Part shown: piece by piece, positions 9,209 to 18,584 of the stretch
Numbering within the stretch: position 1 is the stretch's first letter
How the letters are laid out: every line of letters begins with the position of its first letter
Assembly (NCBI RefSeq): GCF_019683635.1
Contig: NZ_JADGIA010000005.1
Location: 1-61,202 of the forward strand
Length of the DNA stretch: 61,202 nucleotides
Reading direction: 5' to 3'
Origin: Thermogemmatispora sp.
Lineage (GTDB): Bacteria > Chloroflexota > Ktedonobacteria > Ktedonobacterales > Ktedonobacteraceae
Made by a program: the position numbers and the translations under genes
Notes under the pieces: generated by a model
Told to the model about the DNA's origin: nothing
What the model saw: only the letters and a program-made list of their open reading frames with translations
The model's database searches: none

Positions 9209-10063
9209 ATGAATCCGGAGCTTGATTTCGAGAAGCGCTGGCGTCTGGTCCGTGAAGTGATCGAGACCCTCGTCCTCACGGGGCTGATGTTCTTCATCAT
9301 TCGCTTTGCTATCCAGAATTTCTACGTTGAAGGCATGAGCATGGAGCCGAACCTCCATGACAAAGAGCTGATCCTCGTCGATAAGTGGTCGTACCTCTTC
9401 CATGCGCCAGCGCGCGGTGATGTGATTGTCTTCGTTGCCCCTCCCAATCCCAGTCAGGATTATGTAAAGCGTATCATCGGCATCCCAGGCGATGTGATCA
9501 CGATTCAGGGAACAACGGTCATCGTCGACGGTGTGACCCTCCATGAGACCTACGTTGATCCGCGTCGGCAGGGCAACCCCTATCCTTCCTTTTCTAATCG
9601 TGTTGTGCCGCCCGATAGCTACTTTGTGTTAGGGGATAATCGGGCGGGCAGCTCGGACTCGCGCGACTGGGGGTTCGTGCCGCGTAAGAATATCATCGGA
9701 CGCGCGGCCCTCGTCTACTGGCCCCTGGGACAGGATAATAATGGTTTCCTTCCCGATGTCTCCTCGGTCTTTGCCGAGGTCCACCAGCGCCAGAGCGCCA
9801 GCCAGCTGCCCCCGGCAGCGCTGACGCGGCTCTCTGCCTCCTCCCACCCCGTGCCAGTGCAGCCAGATCAGTTGCTGCTATCGCTGTTGCTCTTCCCCAT
9901 GCCGCCTATCCTCGGACGTGGGCGACGGCGAGGAGGATGGGAGCAGGCGAACCATTGGCGCTGGAAGGGGGACCAAGGAGCAGGTCGACGGCGTGATTTT
10001 GGAGCGCGACGGCCAGCACCGGATGATGTAGACGCTGTTGGGCTGTGGCCAGGTGCTGGTTGA
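9209..10063 (+). CDS. lepB: Signal peptidase I
   Basis: Membrane-bound serine protease that removes signal peptides from exported proteins. One N-terminal membrane helix (about 17-38) is followed by EGMSMEPNL with the catalytic Ser44, the general-base Lys87 in DYVKRIIGIPGD, and the GDNR-type box VLGDNRAGSSDSRDWG. GGGAG lies 6-7 bases upstream of the ATG. The family core ends near residue 190. The last ~90 residues are Arg/Pro-rich without family similarity, and the final 158 bases overlap the 3' end of the convergent zinc-ribbon gene, so the tail may be a read-through extension. Confidence 0.93.
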   Translation: MNPELDFEKRWRLVREVIETLVLTGLMFFIIRFAIQNFYVEGMSMEPNLHDKELILVDKWSYLFHAPARGDVIVFVAPPNPSQDYVKRIIGIPGDVITIQGTTVIVDGVTLHETYVDPRRQGNPYPSFSNRVVPPDSYFVLGDNRAGSSDSRDWGFVPRKNIIGRAALVYWPLGQDNNGFLPDVSSVFAEVHQRQSASQLPPAALTRLSASSHPVPVQPDQLLLSLLLFPMPPILGRGRRRGGWEQANHWRWKGDQGAGRRRDFGARRPAPDDVDAVGLWPGAG

Positions 10064-10721
10064 CGATCGTGGTGAGATCGTCGTCGGAGAGAATCCAGCT
10101 GATGGGACCCTGGATGTGGAGGTCGCTGACGTGTAGCTGACCAGCGCTAACCTGGGGTACGGCGCTAATGCTGTTGGCCTGACCATAGAGCGTAAAGTTG
10201 AGGGTAATGGCGCTGGGAGTGACAGTAAAGTGAGCGTCCTGCATAGGGCTGCTGGGCGAGTGAGCCAGAGTGAGCAGGTTGTTAAGGAGGGTCTCGCTAA
10301 GACGTACAGGGCCGCCAGGCAGCTGGGCGGTGCGCGTAGGGTCGATCTCTTGAACGGCGTTATCGAGCGCCGTATTGATCTGCTCCCTGGCCAGCCGGTT
10401 CAGGGTGGGGCGAATGAGGAAGGCCCAGGAAGCCAGAAGCAGAATGAGCAGGATAGCAAGCGTGCCGAGACAGCCGAGGAGCCAGCGTCTGCCACGATGC
10501 CGCCGGCGTGCGGGAGTAGCGGCGGCGCCACGGCTGGCCAGTTGCTGCGGCACCCAAGCTGGAGCCGGTTCGCCGCCAGGGAAGGCGGGTTGAGGGCTGG
10601 CTGGCATGGCCAGAACGGCGCCGCAGGTGGGGCAGAACTGCGCTGCCGGGGCGATGGGAGCGGAACAATGCGGACATTGCACGGTGTTCACCTCGTCTCG
10701 GTTTTCGGCGTGACGGCGCAT
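9906..10721 (-). CDS. Zinc-ribbon protein with one membrane anchor
   Basis: 271 residues. An N-terminal zinc ribbon (CPHC and CPTC, 14 residues apart) is followed by a Pro/Ala linker, a basic stretch and a single membrane helix (LLGCLGTLAILLILLLASW, about 95-115). The C-terminal ~150 residues should face outward, have no recognised motif and look like a lipid- or ligand-binding beta domain. The ATG is fixed by a perfect AGGAGG (10734-10729) 7 bases upstream; an earlier in-frame start at 10766 lacks this. The function is unknown. Confidence 0.72.
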   Translation of the reverse strand: MRRHAENRDEVNTVQCPHCSAPIAPAAQFCPTCGAVLAMPASPQPAFPGGEPAPAWVPQQLASRGAAATPARRRHRGRRWLLGCLGTLAILLILLLASWAFLIRPTLNRLAREQINTALDNAVQEIDPTRTAQLPGGPVRLSETLLNNLLTLAHSPSSPMQDAHFTVTPSAITLNFTLYGQANSISAVPQVSAGQLHVSDLHIQGPISWILSDDDLTTIVNQHLATAQQRLHHPVLAVALQNHAVDLLLGPPSSANGSPAPILLAVAHVRG

Positions 10722-10793
10722 CGAGTTGCCTCCTCTGCTTGCCATCACTCCTCTCGCATAGAGCATATCATATCGAGTCTGTACCGACGAGGG

Positions 10794-11294
10794 CTAGGAG
10801 GAGGCACCCCCCTCCTTCTGATCAGAGTTGGGAGGAGTCGAGCGGCTGCCCAAAAAGTCCAGGCGTAGAATCTCGTCCATCGTCGCCAGCGTCCGCGCAC
10901 GCAGGGCCGGGTCAGCTTCCAGCATGGCCCGCACCTCGGCGATGAGCGCCTGCTCCTGTTCTGCTGGTAGACGGTGATAGCCGTAGAGCTGGTGCACGGC
11001 GGCGGCAGCGGCACGGCGTAGCTTCTCCGCCTCATCCATCGCCGGCAATGGCTGCCGCTCGGCCACTGGCTGGTCTGTCAAACCTGGGGGAAGCTCGCCC
11101 AGGGCCGTCAACGGCTCCAAGCCATCGGCAAAAAATTCGGCCTCCTGACCGATCAGATGGGCCGCGTTAGGTGTCGCCCGCTCAATCCGCATCCTTACGG
11201 TCTGACGCTCCTCGTCCAGAGCGGTAATCGTCCCGGCTAGAAAAATCACCTCGACGCTCCCCCAATAAACCGCCTCGCCCAGATGAAGAATCAT
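10794..11294 (-). CDS. Conserved-looking hypothetical protein
   Basis: 166 residues, probably soluble. The first ~65 residues look like a small beta domain (VIFLAGTITALDEERQTVRMR) and the rest is helical and charged. No membrane segment or catalytic motif is seen. A GAGAGGAG site precedes the ATG. It lies upstream of, and in the same direction as, the zinc-ribbon membrane protein, with a 72-base gap, so the two may be co-transcribed. Confidence 0.55.
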   Translation of the reverse strand: MILHLGEAVYWGSVEVIFLAGTITALDEERQTVRMRIERATPNAAHLIGQEAEFFADGLEPLTALGELPPGLTDQPVAERQPLPAMDEAEKLRRAAAAAVHQLYGYHRLPAEQEQALIAEVRAMLEADPALRARTLATMDEILRLDFLGSRSTPPNSDQKEGGASS

Positions 11295-11523
11295 AACAGC
11301 TACTCCTCTCCGCAGTGTGCCATTTCGTCAGAGCACTGCCAGTGATGGTGCAATGCTCTCTTCTCTATACACTCGTCCGGCTATAGCCAGGGAGACGGAA
11401 CAAAAAGCCTCTGGAGATTAGAAACGTCAGAGGACCGCCTCTTTCCAGCGAGAATGAGAGGAGGAGCGGGTGCCTCCCTGCACCCTACCCCGGGCGGCGA
11501 GCGTTAAAGCCCAGGTGCCAGGC

Positions 11524-12633
11524 TCAGTCGTTGTCGCCGCCGTTTTCCTGCACGGTCACTGTGAAATGCTGGCTGGGGAACTGCTTGCAGGCGATCGTAT
11601 AGGTCCCTGCCTCCTTGAAGAAGATCAGCTGATGTTCATTGCGGCGCAGCTCCACGTTACCCATGCCCGGATCAGGTTGAGCAAAGAAGGTCAGATCGTA
11701 GTCGGAGAGGTTCGATAGTATAATGCTTTGCCCCTCTTTCAGGGTGACCGCGGTGGGCACGAAGAAATAGGTGTCGCTCGCGCGCGTATAGTCCGCATCA
11801 AAGCTGACTGTCGCCACCGGTTCGAAACCGCAGGTGACTCCAGGCGTCATCGAGACCTGCACGGTCAGCTGAGCTGAAGGGTGCTCCTGCGAGGAGAGGG
11901 TGAAGGTGCCAGCCTTGGGGAAGGGCACATACTCTGTTTCTCTCGGGTCAACCACGGTGAAGCGTATGCCAGCATCCGGCTTGCTCGTTAAAGTAAACGT
12001 CTCCTGCGTCTTATTGACGATTGTGAGCGTATCACCCATCTTGAGCGAGACACTGCGCTGATCGAAAGTGCCGTTGCCTTGAATCATCACACTGACCGGC
12101 TGATCGCACGTCCTACTGACATTGGCAGTGCTTGCTGCCTGAACCGGGATGCCATCATTGGGATAAGGGGTCACCCTGCTCCCTGGAGCGGCATTTACGA
12201 CGATCGCCTGGTGCATACCAGCCTCATAGTGACCGCCGTAATGACAGCTGAATTCAAGCATACCCGCAGGGGCGGTGTGATCAAAGGTAAAGTCGAGCGT
12301 TTTGCTCTCGCCAGGGGCGATATTGTAGATATAGACCAGGGCACGCTGATAGACTTCATCCATCACCATCGTCTCGGTGTTCATGGGATGCATGATGAGA
12401 AAGTCGTGGTGATGCTGGCCCTGGTTGGTCACCACAAAGTGGTAAGGAACCCCAGTCACAAAGGTGGTCTGCGGCGAATGCACAAAGAAATCGCCGATGG
12501 TAATCTTGATGGTCTGGGGCCCTGGAGAGTTTGAGGAACTTGTGCCAGAGGTGGCTCTGCCACAGGCAGCCAGGAATACCAACAGTAGCGGCAGACAGAG
12601 TACCAGGAGACGCAAGAACCCATGTTGTTTCAT
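11524..12633 (-). CDS. Cupredoxin-domain lipoprotein
   Basis: 369 residues with a lipoprotein signal ending in the lipobox LAAC. The first cupredoxin domain (about 35-155) carries a type-1 copper set: His in GQHHHDF and Cys-His-Met in SCHYGGHYEAGM. Two further beta-sandwich domains follow. The second has no Cys ligand; the third ends with Cys and His (IACKQFPSQH) but lacks the full copper set. The start is the second of two adjacent ATGs, because AGGAGG (12646-12641) is then 7 bases away. It is probably an extracytoplasmic electron carrier or copper-binding protein; the partner is unknown. Confidence 0.8.
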   Translation of the reverse strand: MKQHGFLRLLVLCLPLLLVFLAACGRATSGTSSSNSPGPQTIKITIGDFFVHSPQTTFVTGVPYHFVVTNQGQHHHDFLIMHPMNTETMVMDEVYQRALVYIYNIAPGESKTLDFTFDHTAPAGMLEFSCHYGGHYEAGMHQAIVVNAAPGSRVTPYPNDGIPVQAASTANVSRTCDQPVSVMIQGNGTFDQRSVSLKMGDTLTIVNKTQETFTLTSKPDAGIRFTVVDPRETEYVPFPKAGTFTLSSQEHPSAQLTVQVSMTPGVTCGFEPVATVSFDADYTRASDTYFFVPTAVTLKEGQSIILSNLSDYDLTFFAQPDPGMGNVELRRNEHQLIFFKEAGTYTIACKQFPSQHFTVTVQENGGDND

Positions 12634-12636
12634 CAT

Positions 12637-13238
12637 CGACCCTCCTGTGAACTCGCCGTCTCTCAAGAAGAGCAAGGCCCCAACTCAGCGTCGAGCGCAG
12701 GAGATGCAGGCGTCCTCGTTGGCGTTCCACCTGTATCGAGGCGGGCAACTCCGCACTGAGAAACGTCTTGAGAGATAGCTAGCTAAATCTATGTATGAAA
12801 ATATGTAATTTTACTAATACCAATTCTATCCAAAGATTCAGCTTCTACCGTGTGAAAAGGGGCTTCATGGTGGTAAAGTACCAGGGGCTGGTGAAGAAAA
12901 GAGCAGAGGAGACTCTGACGGGGGGCGCTCTCGCCCCTTGGAGCTGATAGTAGCGGTGGAGGTGTCAGCGACTTCTGGCTCGGGCTGGAGGGACGCAGGA
13001 GGGGCGGGGGGATCTGCCGGGCTGCCGGGTACTGCGGTACCGGGCATAGTTTCGCCGTTCCCTCGTGTTTGTATGGTATGGTATGCTAAAGCCATCTTAT
13101 TTTTTTGACGCCCCGGTTCAGTACTGATTACCCTGACCTGCTCGTACAGAGGTGGAAAGAACAGGGAAGCGGTGCACTGGGGGCCGACATCAAGAGAACT
13201 CATTATCAGCGAGTATTGACAGGTATCCGTAGGCATCT
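12637..13238. other. Intergenic region between cupredoxin and mutS2 genes
   Basis: A 600-base divergent gap. Positions 12780-12835 are strikingly AT-rich for this genome and probably hold the promoter of the cupredoxin gene on the reverse strand. An inverted repeat at 13024-13045 (GGTAC core, one mismatch in a 9-bp stem) and a TATGG direct repeat at 13073-13085 lie closer to mutS2, as does a TTGACG box at 13105-13110 without a clear -10. A reverse-strand frame at 12865-13236 is low-complexity and rejected. Confidence 0.4.
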
Positions 13239-15698
13239 ATGCACGAAAAAAGTATTCAGACGCTTGAATATCCCAAAATTCTGGAGCGAGTAGCCCGGGA
13301 GGCCAGTTTCTCCGCCAGCAAAGAGCTGGTGCTGGCCCTGCAGCCAGCGACCAGTCTCGAAGAGGTGCGGGAACGGCAGGCCTACACCAGCGAAGCGGTG
13401 CGTCTGCTCGACGTCCAGGCCAATGCCAGTGTGGGGCCGGCGCGTGACATCCGGGCGCTGATTGCGCGCGCTGCTCGTGAGGGGGTACTGACGCCCACCG
13501 AACTGGTGGAGGTGCTCAATACCCTGCGCAGCGCGGCCCAGGTGGCGCGTCTGCTGGAGAAGCTTGATCCCGACGAGTTCCCGCTTCTGCGGAGCCTGGG
13601 GGAGGCCATTCCTGAGCGGCCTCACCTCATCCGGCGCATTGAAGAAACCGTCAACGAAGACGGTGAGATCCTCGATAGTGCCAGCCCTCTGCTGAGACGC
13701 CTGCGCTTCGACATTCGCAGCGCCACCCAGCGCCTGCAAGAGCGGCTGCGCACCATTGTCAACGAACTGGCGCCCGCTCTCCAGGAGCCGATCATTACCA
13801 TTCGCAACGAGCGCTACGTCGTCCCAGTCAAAGTCGAAAACCGCAATCTCGTGCGGGGCATTGTTCATGACCAATCGAGCAGTGGCGCCACGCTCTTCGT
13901 CGAGCCGCTGGTCATCGTCGAAATGAACAACCATCTGCGCCAGTTGCAGATCGAAGAGCGGCAGGAGATCGAGCGTATCTTACGCACACTCTCTCACGAG
14001 ATTGGGCGTGAGGCCGAGGCACTGACGGCGATGGTCGAGCGCCTGGCAGAATTCGACCTGCACCTGGCCAAAGCCCGCTACAGTCGCCAGCTGCGCTGTA
14101 GCGAGCCGCGCCTCAACAATGAGGGGCGCATCGAGCTGCGCGGTGCCCGTCACCCGTTGCTGAGCGGGCGTGTTGTCCCGATCGACTTCCGCATTGGGCG
14201 CGACTTCTTCATGGTCGTCATCACCGGGCCGAATACCGGCGGCAAGACCGTTGCCCTCAAAACGGTGGGTTTGCTGACCCTCATGGCTCAGGCCGGGCTG
14301 CATATTCCTGCCGAAGACGGCTCCGAAATTGCCGTTTTTGAGGAGGTCTTTGCCGACATTGGCGACGAGCAGAGCATCGAGCAGAACCTGAGCACCTTCT
14401 CCTCGCACCTGAGCCGAATCATCGAGATCATCCGCCAGATCGAAGACTGGCATGAGCGCAGCCGGCCCGCTATCGGCGGCAAAGGCGCGCATGAGCTGAT
14501 CGCCAGCAGCGTCGGAGGCAGCGAGCAGGTGCCGCCCATTTTGGTCCTGCTCGACGAGGTGGGGGCTGGCACCGATCCCAGCGAAGGCTCGGCTCTGGCC
14601 CGGGCCATCCTCAGCTTCCTTTTGGAGCGACGCATCACCACGGTAGCCACAACGCACTACACCGAGCTGAAAGCCTTCGCCCATGAGCAGCCTGGGGCTG
14701 TGAACGCCTCGGTCGAATTTGACGTCGAGACGCTTTCGCCGACCTACCATCTCAGTATTGGCCTACCGGGCCGCAGCAATGCCCTGGCCATCGCCAGTCG
14801 CCTGGGCCTCGATGAGGAGATCATCGCGCGGGCGAGGGAATTCCTGGGCAGCGCCGGCGTGCGCATGGAGACGCTGCTAGAGGGCCTGCAGCACGAGCGC
14901 AAGGCCGTGGCCGATGAGCGCTTCCGTCTGAGCATGGAGCGTGCTGAGGCCGAGCATCAGCGCCGTCAGCTTGAAGAGGAGCGCCGTCTCCTGGAACGCG
15001 AGCGCGTGCGCATCCTCAATGAGGCGCGGGCCCGCGCACGGCGTGAGGTCGAGGAGGTACAGGCTCAGCTGGCGCGTATCAAGCTAGACGTGCACCGCGT
15101 CAATCTGACGCGCGAGCGTCTCGATCAGGCGCGGCGCCAGGTGCGTCAGCTGGACGAGAAGCTGGAGCTGCTTCCCGAGCCGGCTCAGAGCCAGCCGCGA
15201 GAGGAGCGGGAGGAGCTAAGCGAGGGACCATTGCAGGTTGGTGATCTGGTGCGGGTGCTCAATTTCGGTCAGAATGCCGAGCTGGTGAGCCTGGCGCCCG
15301 AGCGAGGCGAGGCTGAGGTTCAGATGGGAGCTTTGCGCTTCCGCGTGCCGCTGGAGAACCTGCGGCGTCTCGGCGGACGGCAGGCGGCTGAGCATCAGAG
15401 CCGTCGTCAGGCTCCGGCAATCGTACTGCCGCGCGCCGAGGACCGTTCCGAGGTCTCCATGCAGCTGGACATCCGCGGCTGGCGCGTCGAGGAGGCGCTG
15501 GAGCAGCTGGAAAGCTACCTCAACGATGCCGCCCTGGCTGGCCTGGGGGCGGTGCGCATTGTCCACGGCAAAGGGACCGGCGCTTTGCGCTCAGCGGTGC
15601 GTGAGCGCCTGGCCAAGCACCCGCTCGTCAAGTCCTATCAGCCGGCGCCGGCGCGCGAAGGCGGCGATGGCGTGACGATTGTCAGCCTGAGCGCCTGA
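13239..15698 (+). CDS. mutS2: Endonuclease MutS2
   Basis: 819 residues, the normal length for MutS2, which acts on branched DNA and in ribosome rescue rather than mismatch repair. A helical core and clamp are followed by the ATPase domain with Walker A GPNTGGKT near residue 330, Walker B LVLLDEVGAGTDP, and TTHYTELK. A long charged coiled coil (about 545-655) leads to a KOW-like segment and a C-terminal Smr nuclease domain (about 740-819) with LDIRGW and HGKGTGAL. The start codon has only a weak ribosome site. It converges with the DUF1611 gene. Confidence 0.95.
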   Translation: MHEKSIQTLEYPKILERVAREASFSASKELVLALQPATSLEEVRERQAYTSEAVRLLDVQANASVGPARDIRALIARAAREGVLTPTELVEVLNTLRSAAQVARLLEKLDPDEFPLLRSLGEAIPERPHLIRRIEETVNEDGEILDSASPLLRRLRFDIRSATQRLQERLRTIVNELAPALQEPIITIRNERYVVPVKVENRNLVRGIVHDQSSSGATLFVEPLVIVEMNNHLRQLQIEERQEIERILRTLSHEIGREAEALTAMVERLAEFDLHLAKARYSRQLRCSEPRLNNEGRIELRGARHPLLSGRVVPIDFRIGRDFFMVVITGPNTGGKTVALKTVGLLTLMAQAGLHIPAEDGSEIAVFEEVFADIGDEQSIEQNLSTFSSHLSRIIEIIRQIEDWHERSRPAIGGKGAHELIASSVGGSEQVPPILVLLDEVGAGTDPSEGSALARAILSFLLERRITTVATTHYTELKAFAHEQPGAVNASVEFDVETLSPTYHLSIGLPGRSNALAIASRLGLDEEIIARAREFLGSAGVRMETLLEGLQHERKAVADERFRLSMERAEAEHQRRQLEEERRLLERERVRILNEARARARREVEEVQAQLARIKLDVHRVNLTRERLDQARRQVRQLDEKLELLPEPAQSQPREEREELSEGPLQVGDLVRVLNFGQNAELVSLAPERGEAEVQMGALRFRVPLENLRRLGGRQAAEHQSRRQAPAIVLPRAEDRSEVSMQLDIRGWRVEEALEQLESYLNDAALAGLGAVRIVHGKGTGALRSAVRERLAKHPLVKSYQPAPAREGGDGVTIVSLSA

Positions 15699-15757
15699 GT
15701 CAGCGGTGCCCGGCGCCAGCTGGCATAAGGGCAGACAGCGGGCAGTCCGTCCCGTTC

Positions 15758-16828
15758 TTAGCTGGTTGCAGCGCCGAAGTGCTGCAGCAGGGCCGTGAGC
15801 AGCTTCTCCGGGCCGAAGCGCAGCACATCGGTGGTTGGCAGGCCCGTTTCATCTTCGGTGCGGCGGATGGCCTCCTCGGCCTGCTGCAAGGAGAGGCCGC
15901 GCGTAATCAGGGAGATACCCACCACTTTGCTGTTGTGCTGACGGTGCAGCCAGTTGACTACCTCTTCGTTCATCTGAATCAGGCGCGACAGAGGCGGCAA
16001 CGGGCAATGCGGATAACCCTCGATCGTGGTAGCTCCGGCCTGGTGGCAAAAGATCATGGCGTCGGGGAGCGAGCCATGCAGCAGGCCCAGCGTCACCGGT
16101 GAGTAGCCGGGGTGGTTGATCGAACCCTGGCCCTCCACAAAGACCCAATCGTGTTGAGCCGCCAGTTCCAGCGTCATTTCCTCGACCATGCCGGCGATAA
16201 AATCGCTGATGATGCGGTCGACGGGCAGGCCGCGCCCGGCGATCATAATCCCTGTTTGTCCGGTGGCGAAGAAGGCGCTGTTTAGCCCACGGGCGCGGGC
16301 GGCGCGATCGAGTTCAATAGCGACAGTCATCTTGCCAGTGGCGCAGTCGGAGCCAACGGTGAGCACCGTGTGGCTGCCGGGGCGATGCGGCTTGTAGGCG
16401 GCTACAACTTTCTTATCAGGCGGGCGGCGCACATCCCAGATGGTCACGCCGCGCCGTTCGGCGGCGGCTCGCAACTCGGGGTCGTCGGCGATGAAATAAT
16501 GGAGGCCGCTGATGATCTCCAGGCCAGCCTCAATGGCGGTGAGCAGCTGAGCGCGCCAGGCCCGCGGCAGGTCACCCCCGATCGGAGCTACGCCGATGAT
16601 GAGCGTTGTGGGCTGGTAGCGCAAGGCTTCGTGGATATCTTGCACCACAGGAATGCCGCGCCCGAGGTCTCCACCCAGCGCCTGGGCGGCATCTTGTCCG
16701 GCCCGTGTGCTGTCAATCACAGCTACCACCGGGTCCTGGCTGTAGCGGATGATGCCCGTGGCTGTCTTACCATAGTGCCACTCGAAATGGCCCTCGGCCA
16801 TGATCACGATGCGTCGCGTCGGAGACAT
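15758..16828 (-). CDS. DUF1611 family protein, DgcN-like
   Basis: 356 residues in the two-domain DUF1611 arrangement: an N-terminal Rossmann-like domain and a C-terminal P-loop-like domain (VGSDCATGKMT near residue 157). Characterised members (DgcN) act as D-glutamate N-acetyltransferases in D-amino-acid catabolism, usually beside the racemase gene dgcA. No dgcA homologue is visible in this window, so the substrate here is uncertain. AAGGAGT lies 7 bases upstream of the ATG. A perfect TATAAT on the reverse strand (16901-16896) is the likely -10 box. Confidence 0.82.
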   Translation of the reverse strand: MSPTRRIVIMAEGHFEWHYGKTATGIIRYSQDPVVAVIDSTRAGQDAAQALGGDLGRGIPVVQDIHEALRYQPTTLIIGVAPIGGDLPRAWRAQLLTAIEAGLEIISGLHYFIADDPELRAAAERRGVTIWDVRRPPDKKVVAAYKPHRPGSHTVLTVGSDCATGKMTVAIELDRAARARGLNSAFFATGQTGIMIAGRGLPVDRIISDFIAGMVEEMTLELAAQHDWVFVEGQGSINHPGYSPVTLGLLHGSLPDAMIFCHQAGATTIEGYPHCPLPPLSRLIQMNEEVVNWLHRQHNSKVVGISLITRGLSLQQAEEAIRRTEDETGLPTTDVLRFGPEKLLTALLQHFGAATS

Positions 16829-17064
16829 AAGGGGACTCCTTGCTGTCGTTAGGATAGGCTAGCGTAGAAGCGCGTGCCGAGACCGCTTGCTCTCCATTAT
16901 ATCAGAGGAGGTCGCCACCGGTCGCCCTGCGCGCTCTCACGCTCTCTGGCTGCCTATCTGTCTGTCAGCCTGCCTGCACTGGAGAGAGCGCCAGCCGGCC
17001 AGAAGGCAGGAGAGGGCTGGCAACAACCTCTAGACTCCTTTGCCCGAGCATGGTATCATGTCCT

Positions 17065-17084
17065 CTGATATCTGCTGATATCTG
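17065..17084 (+). repeat. Tandem 10-bp duplication upstream of a membrane gene
   Basis: CTGATATCTG occurs twice head-to-tail (17065-17074 and 17075-17084), each copy centred on GATATC, followed by the near-palindrome CTGCGCAGCGCAG. It lies 47 bases before the ATG at 17131 and may be a binding site or a replication slippage product. Confidence 0.5.
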
Positions 17085-17130
17085 CGCAGCGCAGCGAACT
17101 CATTCTTCGCTCGGAGCAGAAGGGAGCACG

Positions 17131-17601
17131 ATGAATTTTAACCTGATTAGCTGGCTCTTCACTGATCCCTGGACGGCGGGACAGAACGCTGGCCTGGGAG
17201 GCCCCGAAGCCTTCCATTTCTATGTGCCCTGGCTCATTTTCTGTACCGCCGGCCTGCTGATCTGCTTCTACTACGCAGTCGAGGGCCGCAAGCGCTTCTT
17301 TAAGAACCAGGCCGTGATCAAGTATATGCTGGACCGCTATTTGAGCTGGTTTGCGGCCATCTGCCTGGTTGGCTATCCGCTGATCTTTGCCCGTGCTTAT
17401 CTGGATCAGTACTTCTTTGCCTGGCGTGTCTGGCGCTATCTCTGGCTGCTCTGGCTGGTAGGCTGGGCGATCTGGTGGGTGGTCTATCTGGTGCGCAAGT
17501 TCCCCCAAGAACAGGCGAGTTTTTTGGCCTATCGACAGCGCCAGCAGTACATTCCGAAGAGCAGCCGCCGCAAGGCCAAGGCGCGCGCGGCCTCTCGCTG
17601 A
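17131..17601 (+). CDS. Membrane protein, unknown function
   Basis: 156 residues with three or four membrane helices (about 30-48, 70-92, 98-118) rich in Trp, Phe and Tyr, and a very basic C-terminal tail that ends SSRRKAKARAASR. AGGGAG is at 17121-17126. It has no family motif I recognise. Its own promoter probably lies in the preceding gap that holds the GATATC repeat, and mobA follows about 200 bases later. Confidence 0.62.
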   Translation: MNFNLISWLFTDPWTAGQNAGLGGPEAFHFYVPWLIFCTAGLLICFYYAVEGRKRFFKNQAVIKYMLDRYLSWFAAICLVGYPLIFARAYLDQYFFAWRVWRYLWLLWLVGWAIWWVVYLVRKFPQEQASFLAYRQRQQYIPKSSRRKAKARAASR

Positions 17602-17807
17602 GGAGTGCTGCGCTGAGTGACGGCCAACGCCAGCGCCTTTTTGCTTCGCTTGCTCACTCGCTTGTGAGTTAGTTTGCTCGCCAGCGTAATAGAAAGCCAC
17701 CGCATCGGGCCTGCCCTCGTGCTCTCGCCACGGCTGGGCGTGGGCTTGGGGGAGGCTTTTTTTGGCTGGAAAGCTATGGAGTCCGGGCCGACCTGGAGCA
17801 ACCCGCC

Positions 17808-18518
17808 ATGACCTATGCCCACCTACTGATGATGAAGAAGCTGCGTCCTGCCGTGCCTCAACGAGCCTCTGCGCCCAGCCAGCCAGCCGCGGCCTGTCTG
17901 ATCCTGGCCGGCGGGCGCAGTCAGCGCATGGGATATGACAAAGCCCTGCTCCCGCTGCCGGCGGCTGAGGCGAAAGGCCAGACTTTCCTCGGGCGCCTGG
18001 CTCATCTGGCTCTGACGCAGACACCGGAAGTGCTTGTCGTGGTGCGCGATCAAAGCTCTGCCGCGCGCTATGCTGACCAGCTCCCAGCGGCGGCGCGTCT
18101 GGTTGTCGATCTTGTCCCCGATCAGGGTCCCTTGATGGGCCTCTATAGCGGCCTGCTCGCTATGCAGGCTCCGCAGGCTGTGGTGCTGGCCGTCGACCTG
18201 CCACTGCTTCATCCTCAGTTGCTGACCTGGCTGCTCGGCCTGCCTGCTGATGACGAACGGCTTGCTGTTCCCCTGGTGGGACAGCGTCCGCAGGTCTTGC
18301 TGGCACGCTATCCTCGCTCCCTGGTGAGCACCATCGCCGCCCTGCTGGCCCGGGGCCAGCGCAATCCCCGCAGTCTGCTCGCTGTTGCCCCTGTGCGCTG
18401 GCTTAGCGAGGAAGAGCTGCGGCCCCTCGACCCCGAGCTGCGCTCGTTCCTCAACGTCAACACTATCCAGGACTGGCAGATCCTCGAAGAGCGGCTGAGC
18501 GAGGGCCGCGGCCAGTGA
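17808..18518 (+). CDS. mobA: Molybdenum cofactor guanylyltransferase (MobA-like)
   Basis: 236 residues of the nucleotidyltransferase fold. The GTP-binding motif LILAGGRSQRMGYDKALLPL lies near residues 32-51, and VLAVDLPLL provides the metal-binding Asp. MobA transfers GMP to molybdopterin to make the guanine dinucleotide cofactor used by oxidoreductases. The N-terminus is about 25 residues longer than usual, so a later start is possible, although no better ribosome site is visible. No other molybdenum cofactor gene is nearby. Related MobA-like transferases for other substrates cannot be excluded. Confidence 0.85.
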   Translation: MTYAHLLMMKKLRPAVPQRASAPSQPAAACLILAGGRSQRMGYDKALLPLPAAEAKGQTFLGRLAHLALTQTPEVLVVVRDQSSAARYADQLPAAARLVVDLVPDQGPLMGLYSGLLAMQAPQAVVLAVDLPLLHPQLLTWLLGLPADDERLAVPLVGQRPQVLLARYPRSLVSTIAALLARGQRNPRSLLAVAPVRWLSEEELRPLDPELRSFLNVNTIQDWQILEERLSEGRGQ

Positions 18519-18584
18519 GTCAGTGGAGGCAGGGGAGAGCGCAGGCAGACGGCTACAGCCTCGCTGTGCGCAAATGTGGCTCGC

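Noticed and set aside
12865..13236. Reverse-strand frame between cupredoxin and mutS2
   Set aside because: The Pro/Ser-rich sequence has no domain or ribosome site and overlaps the mutS2 promoter region.
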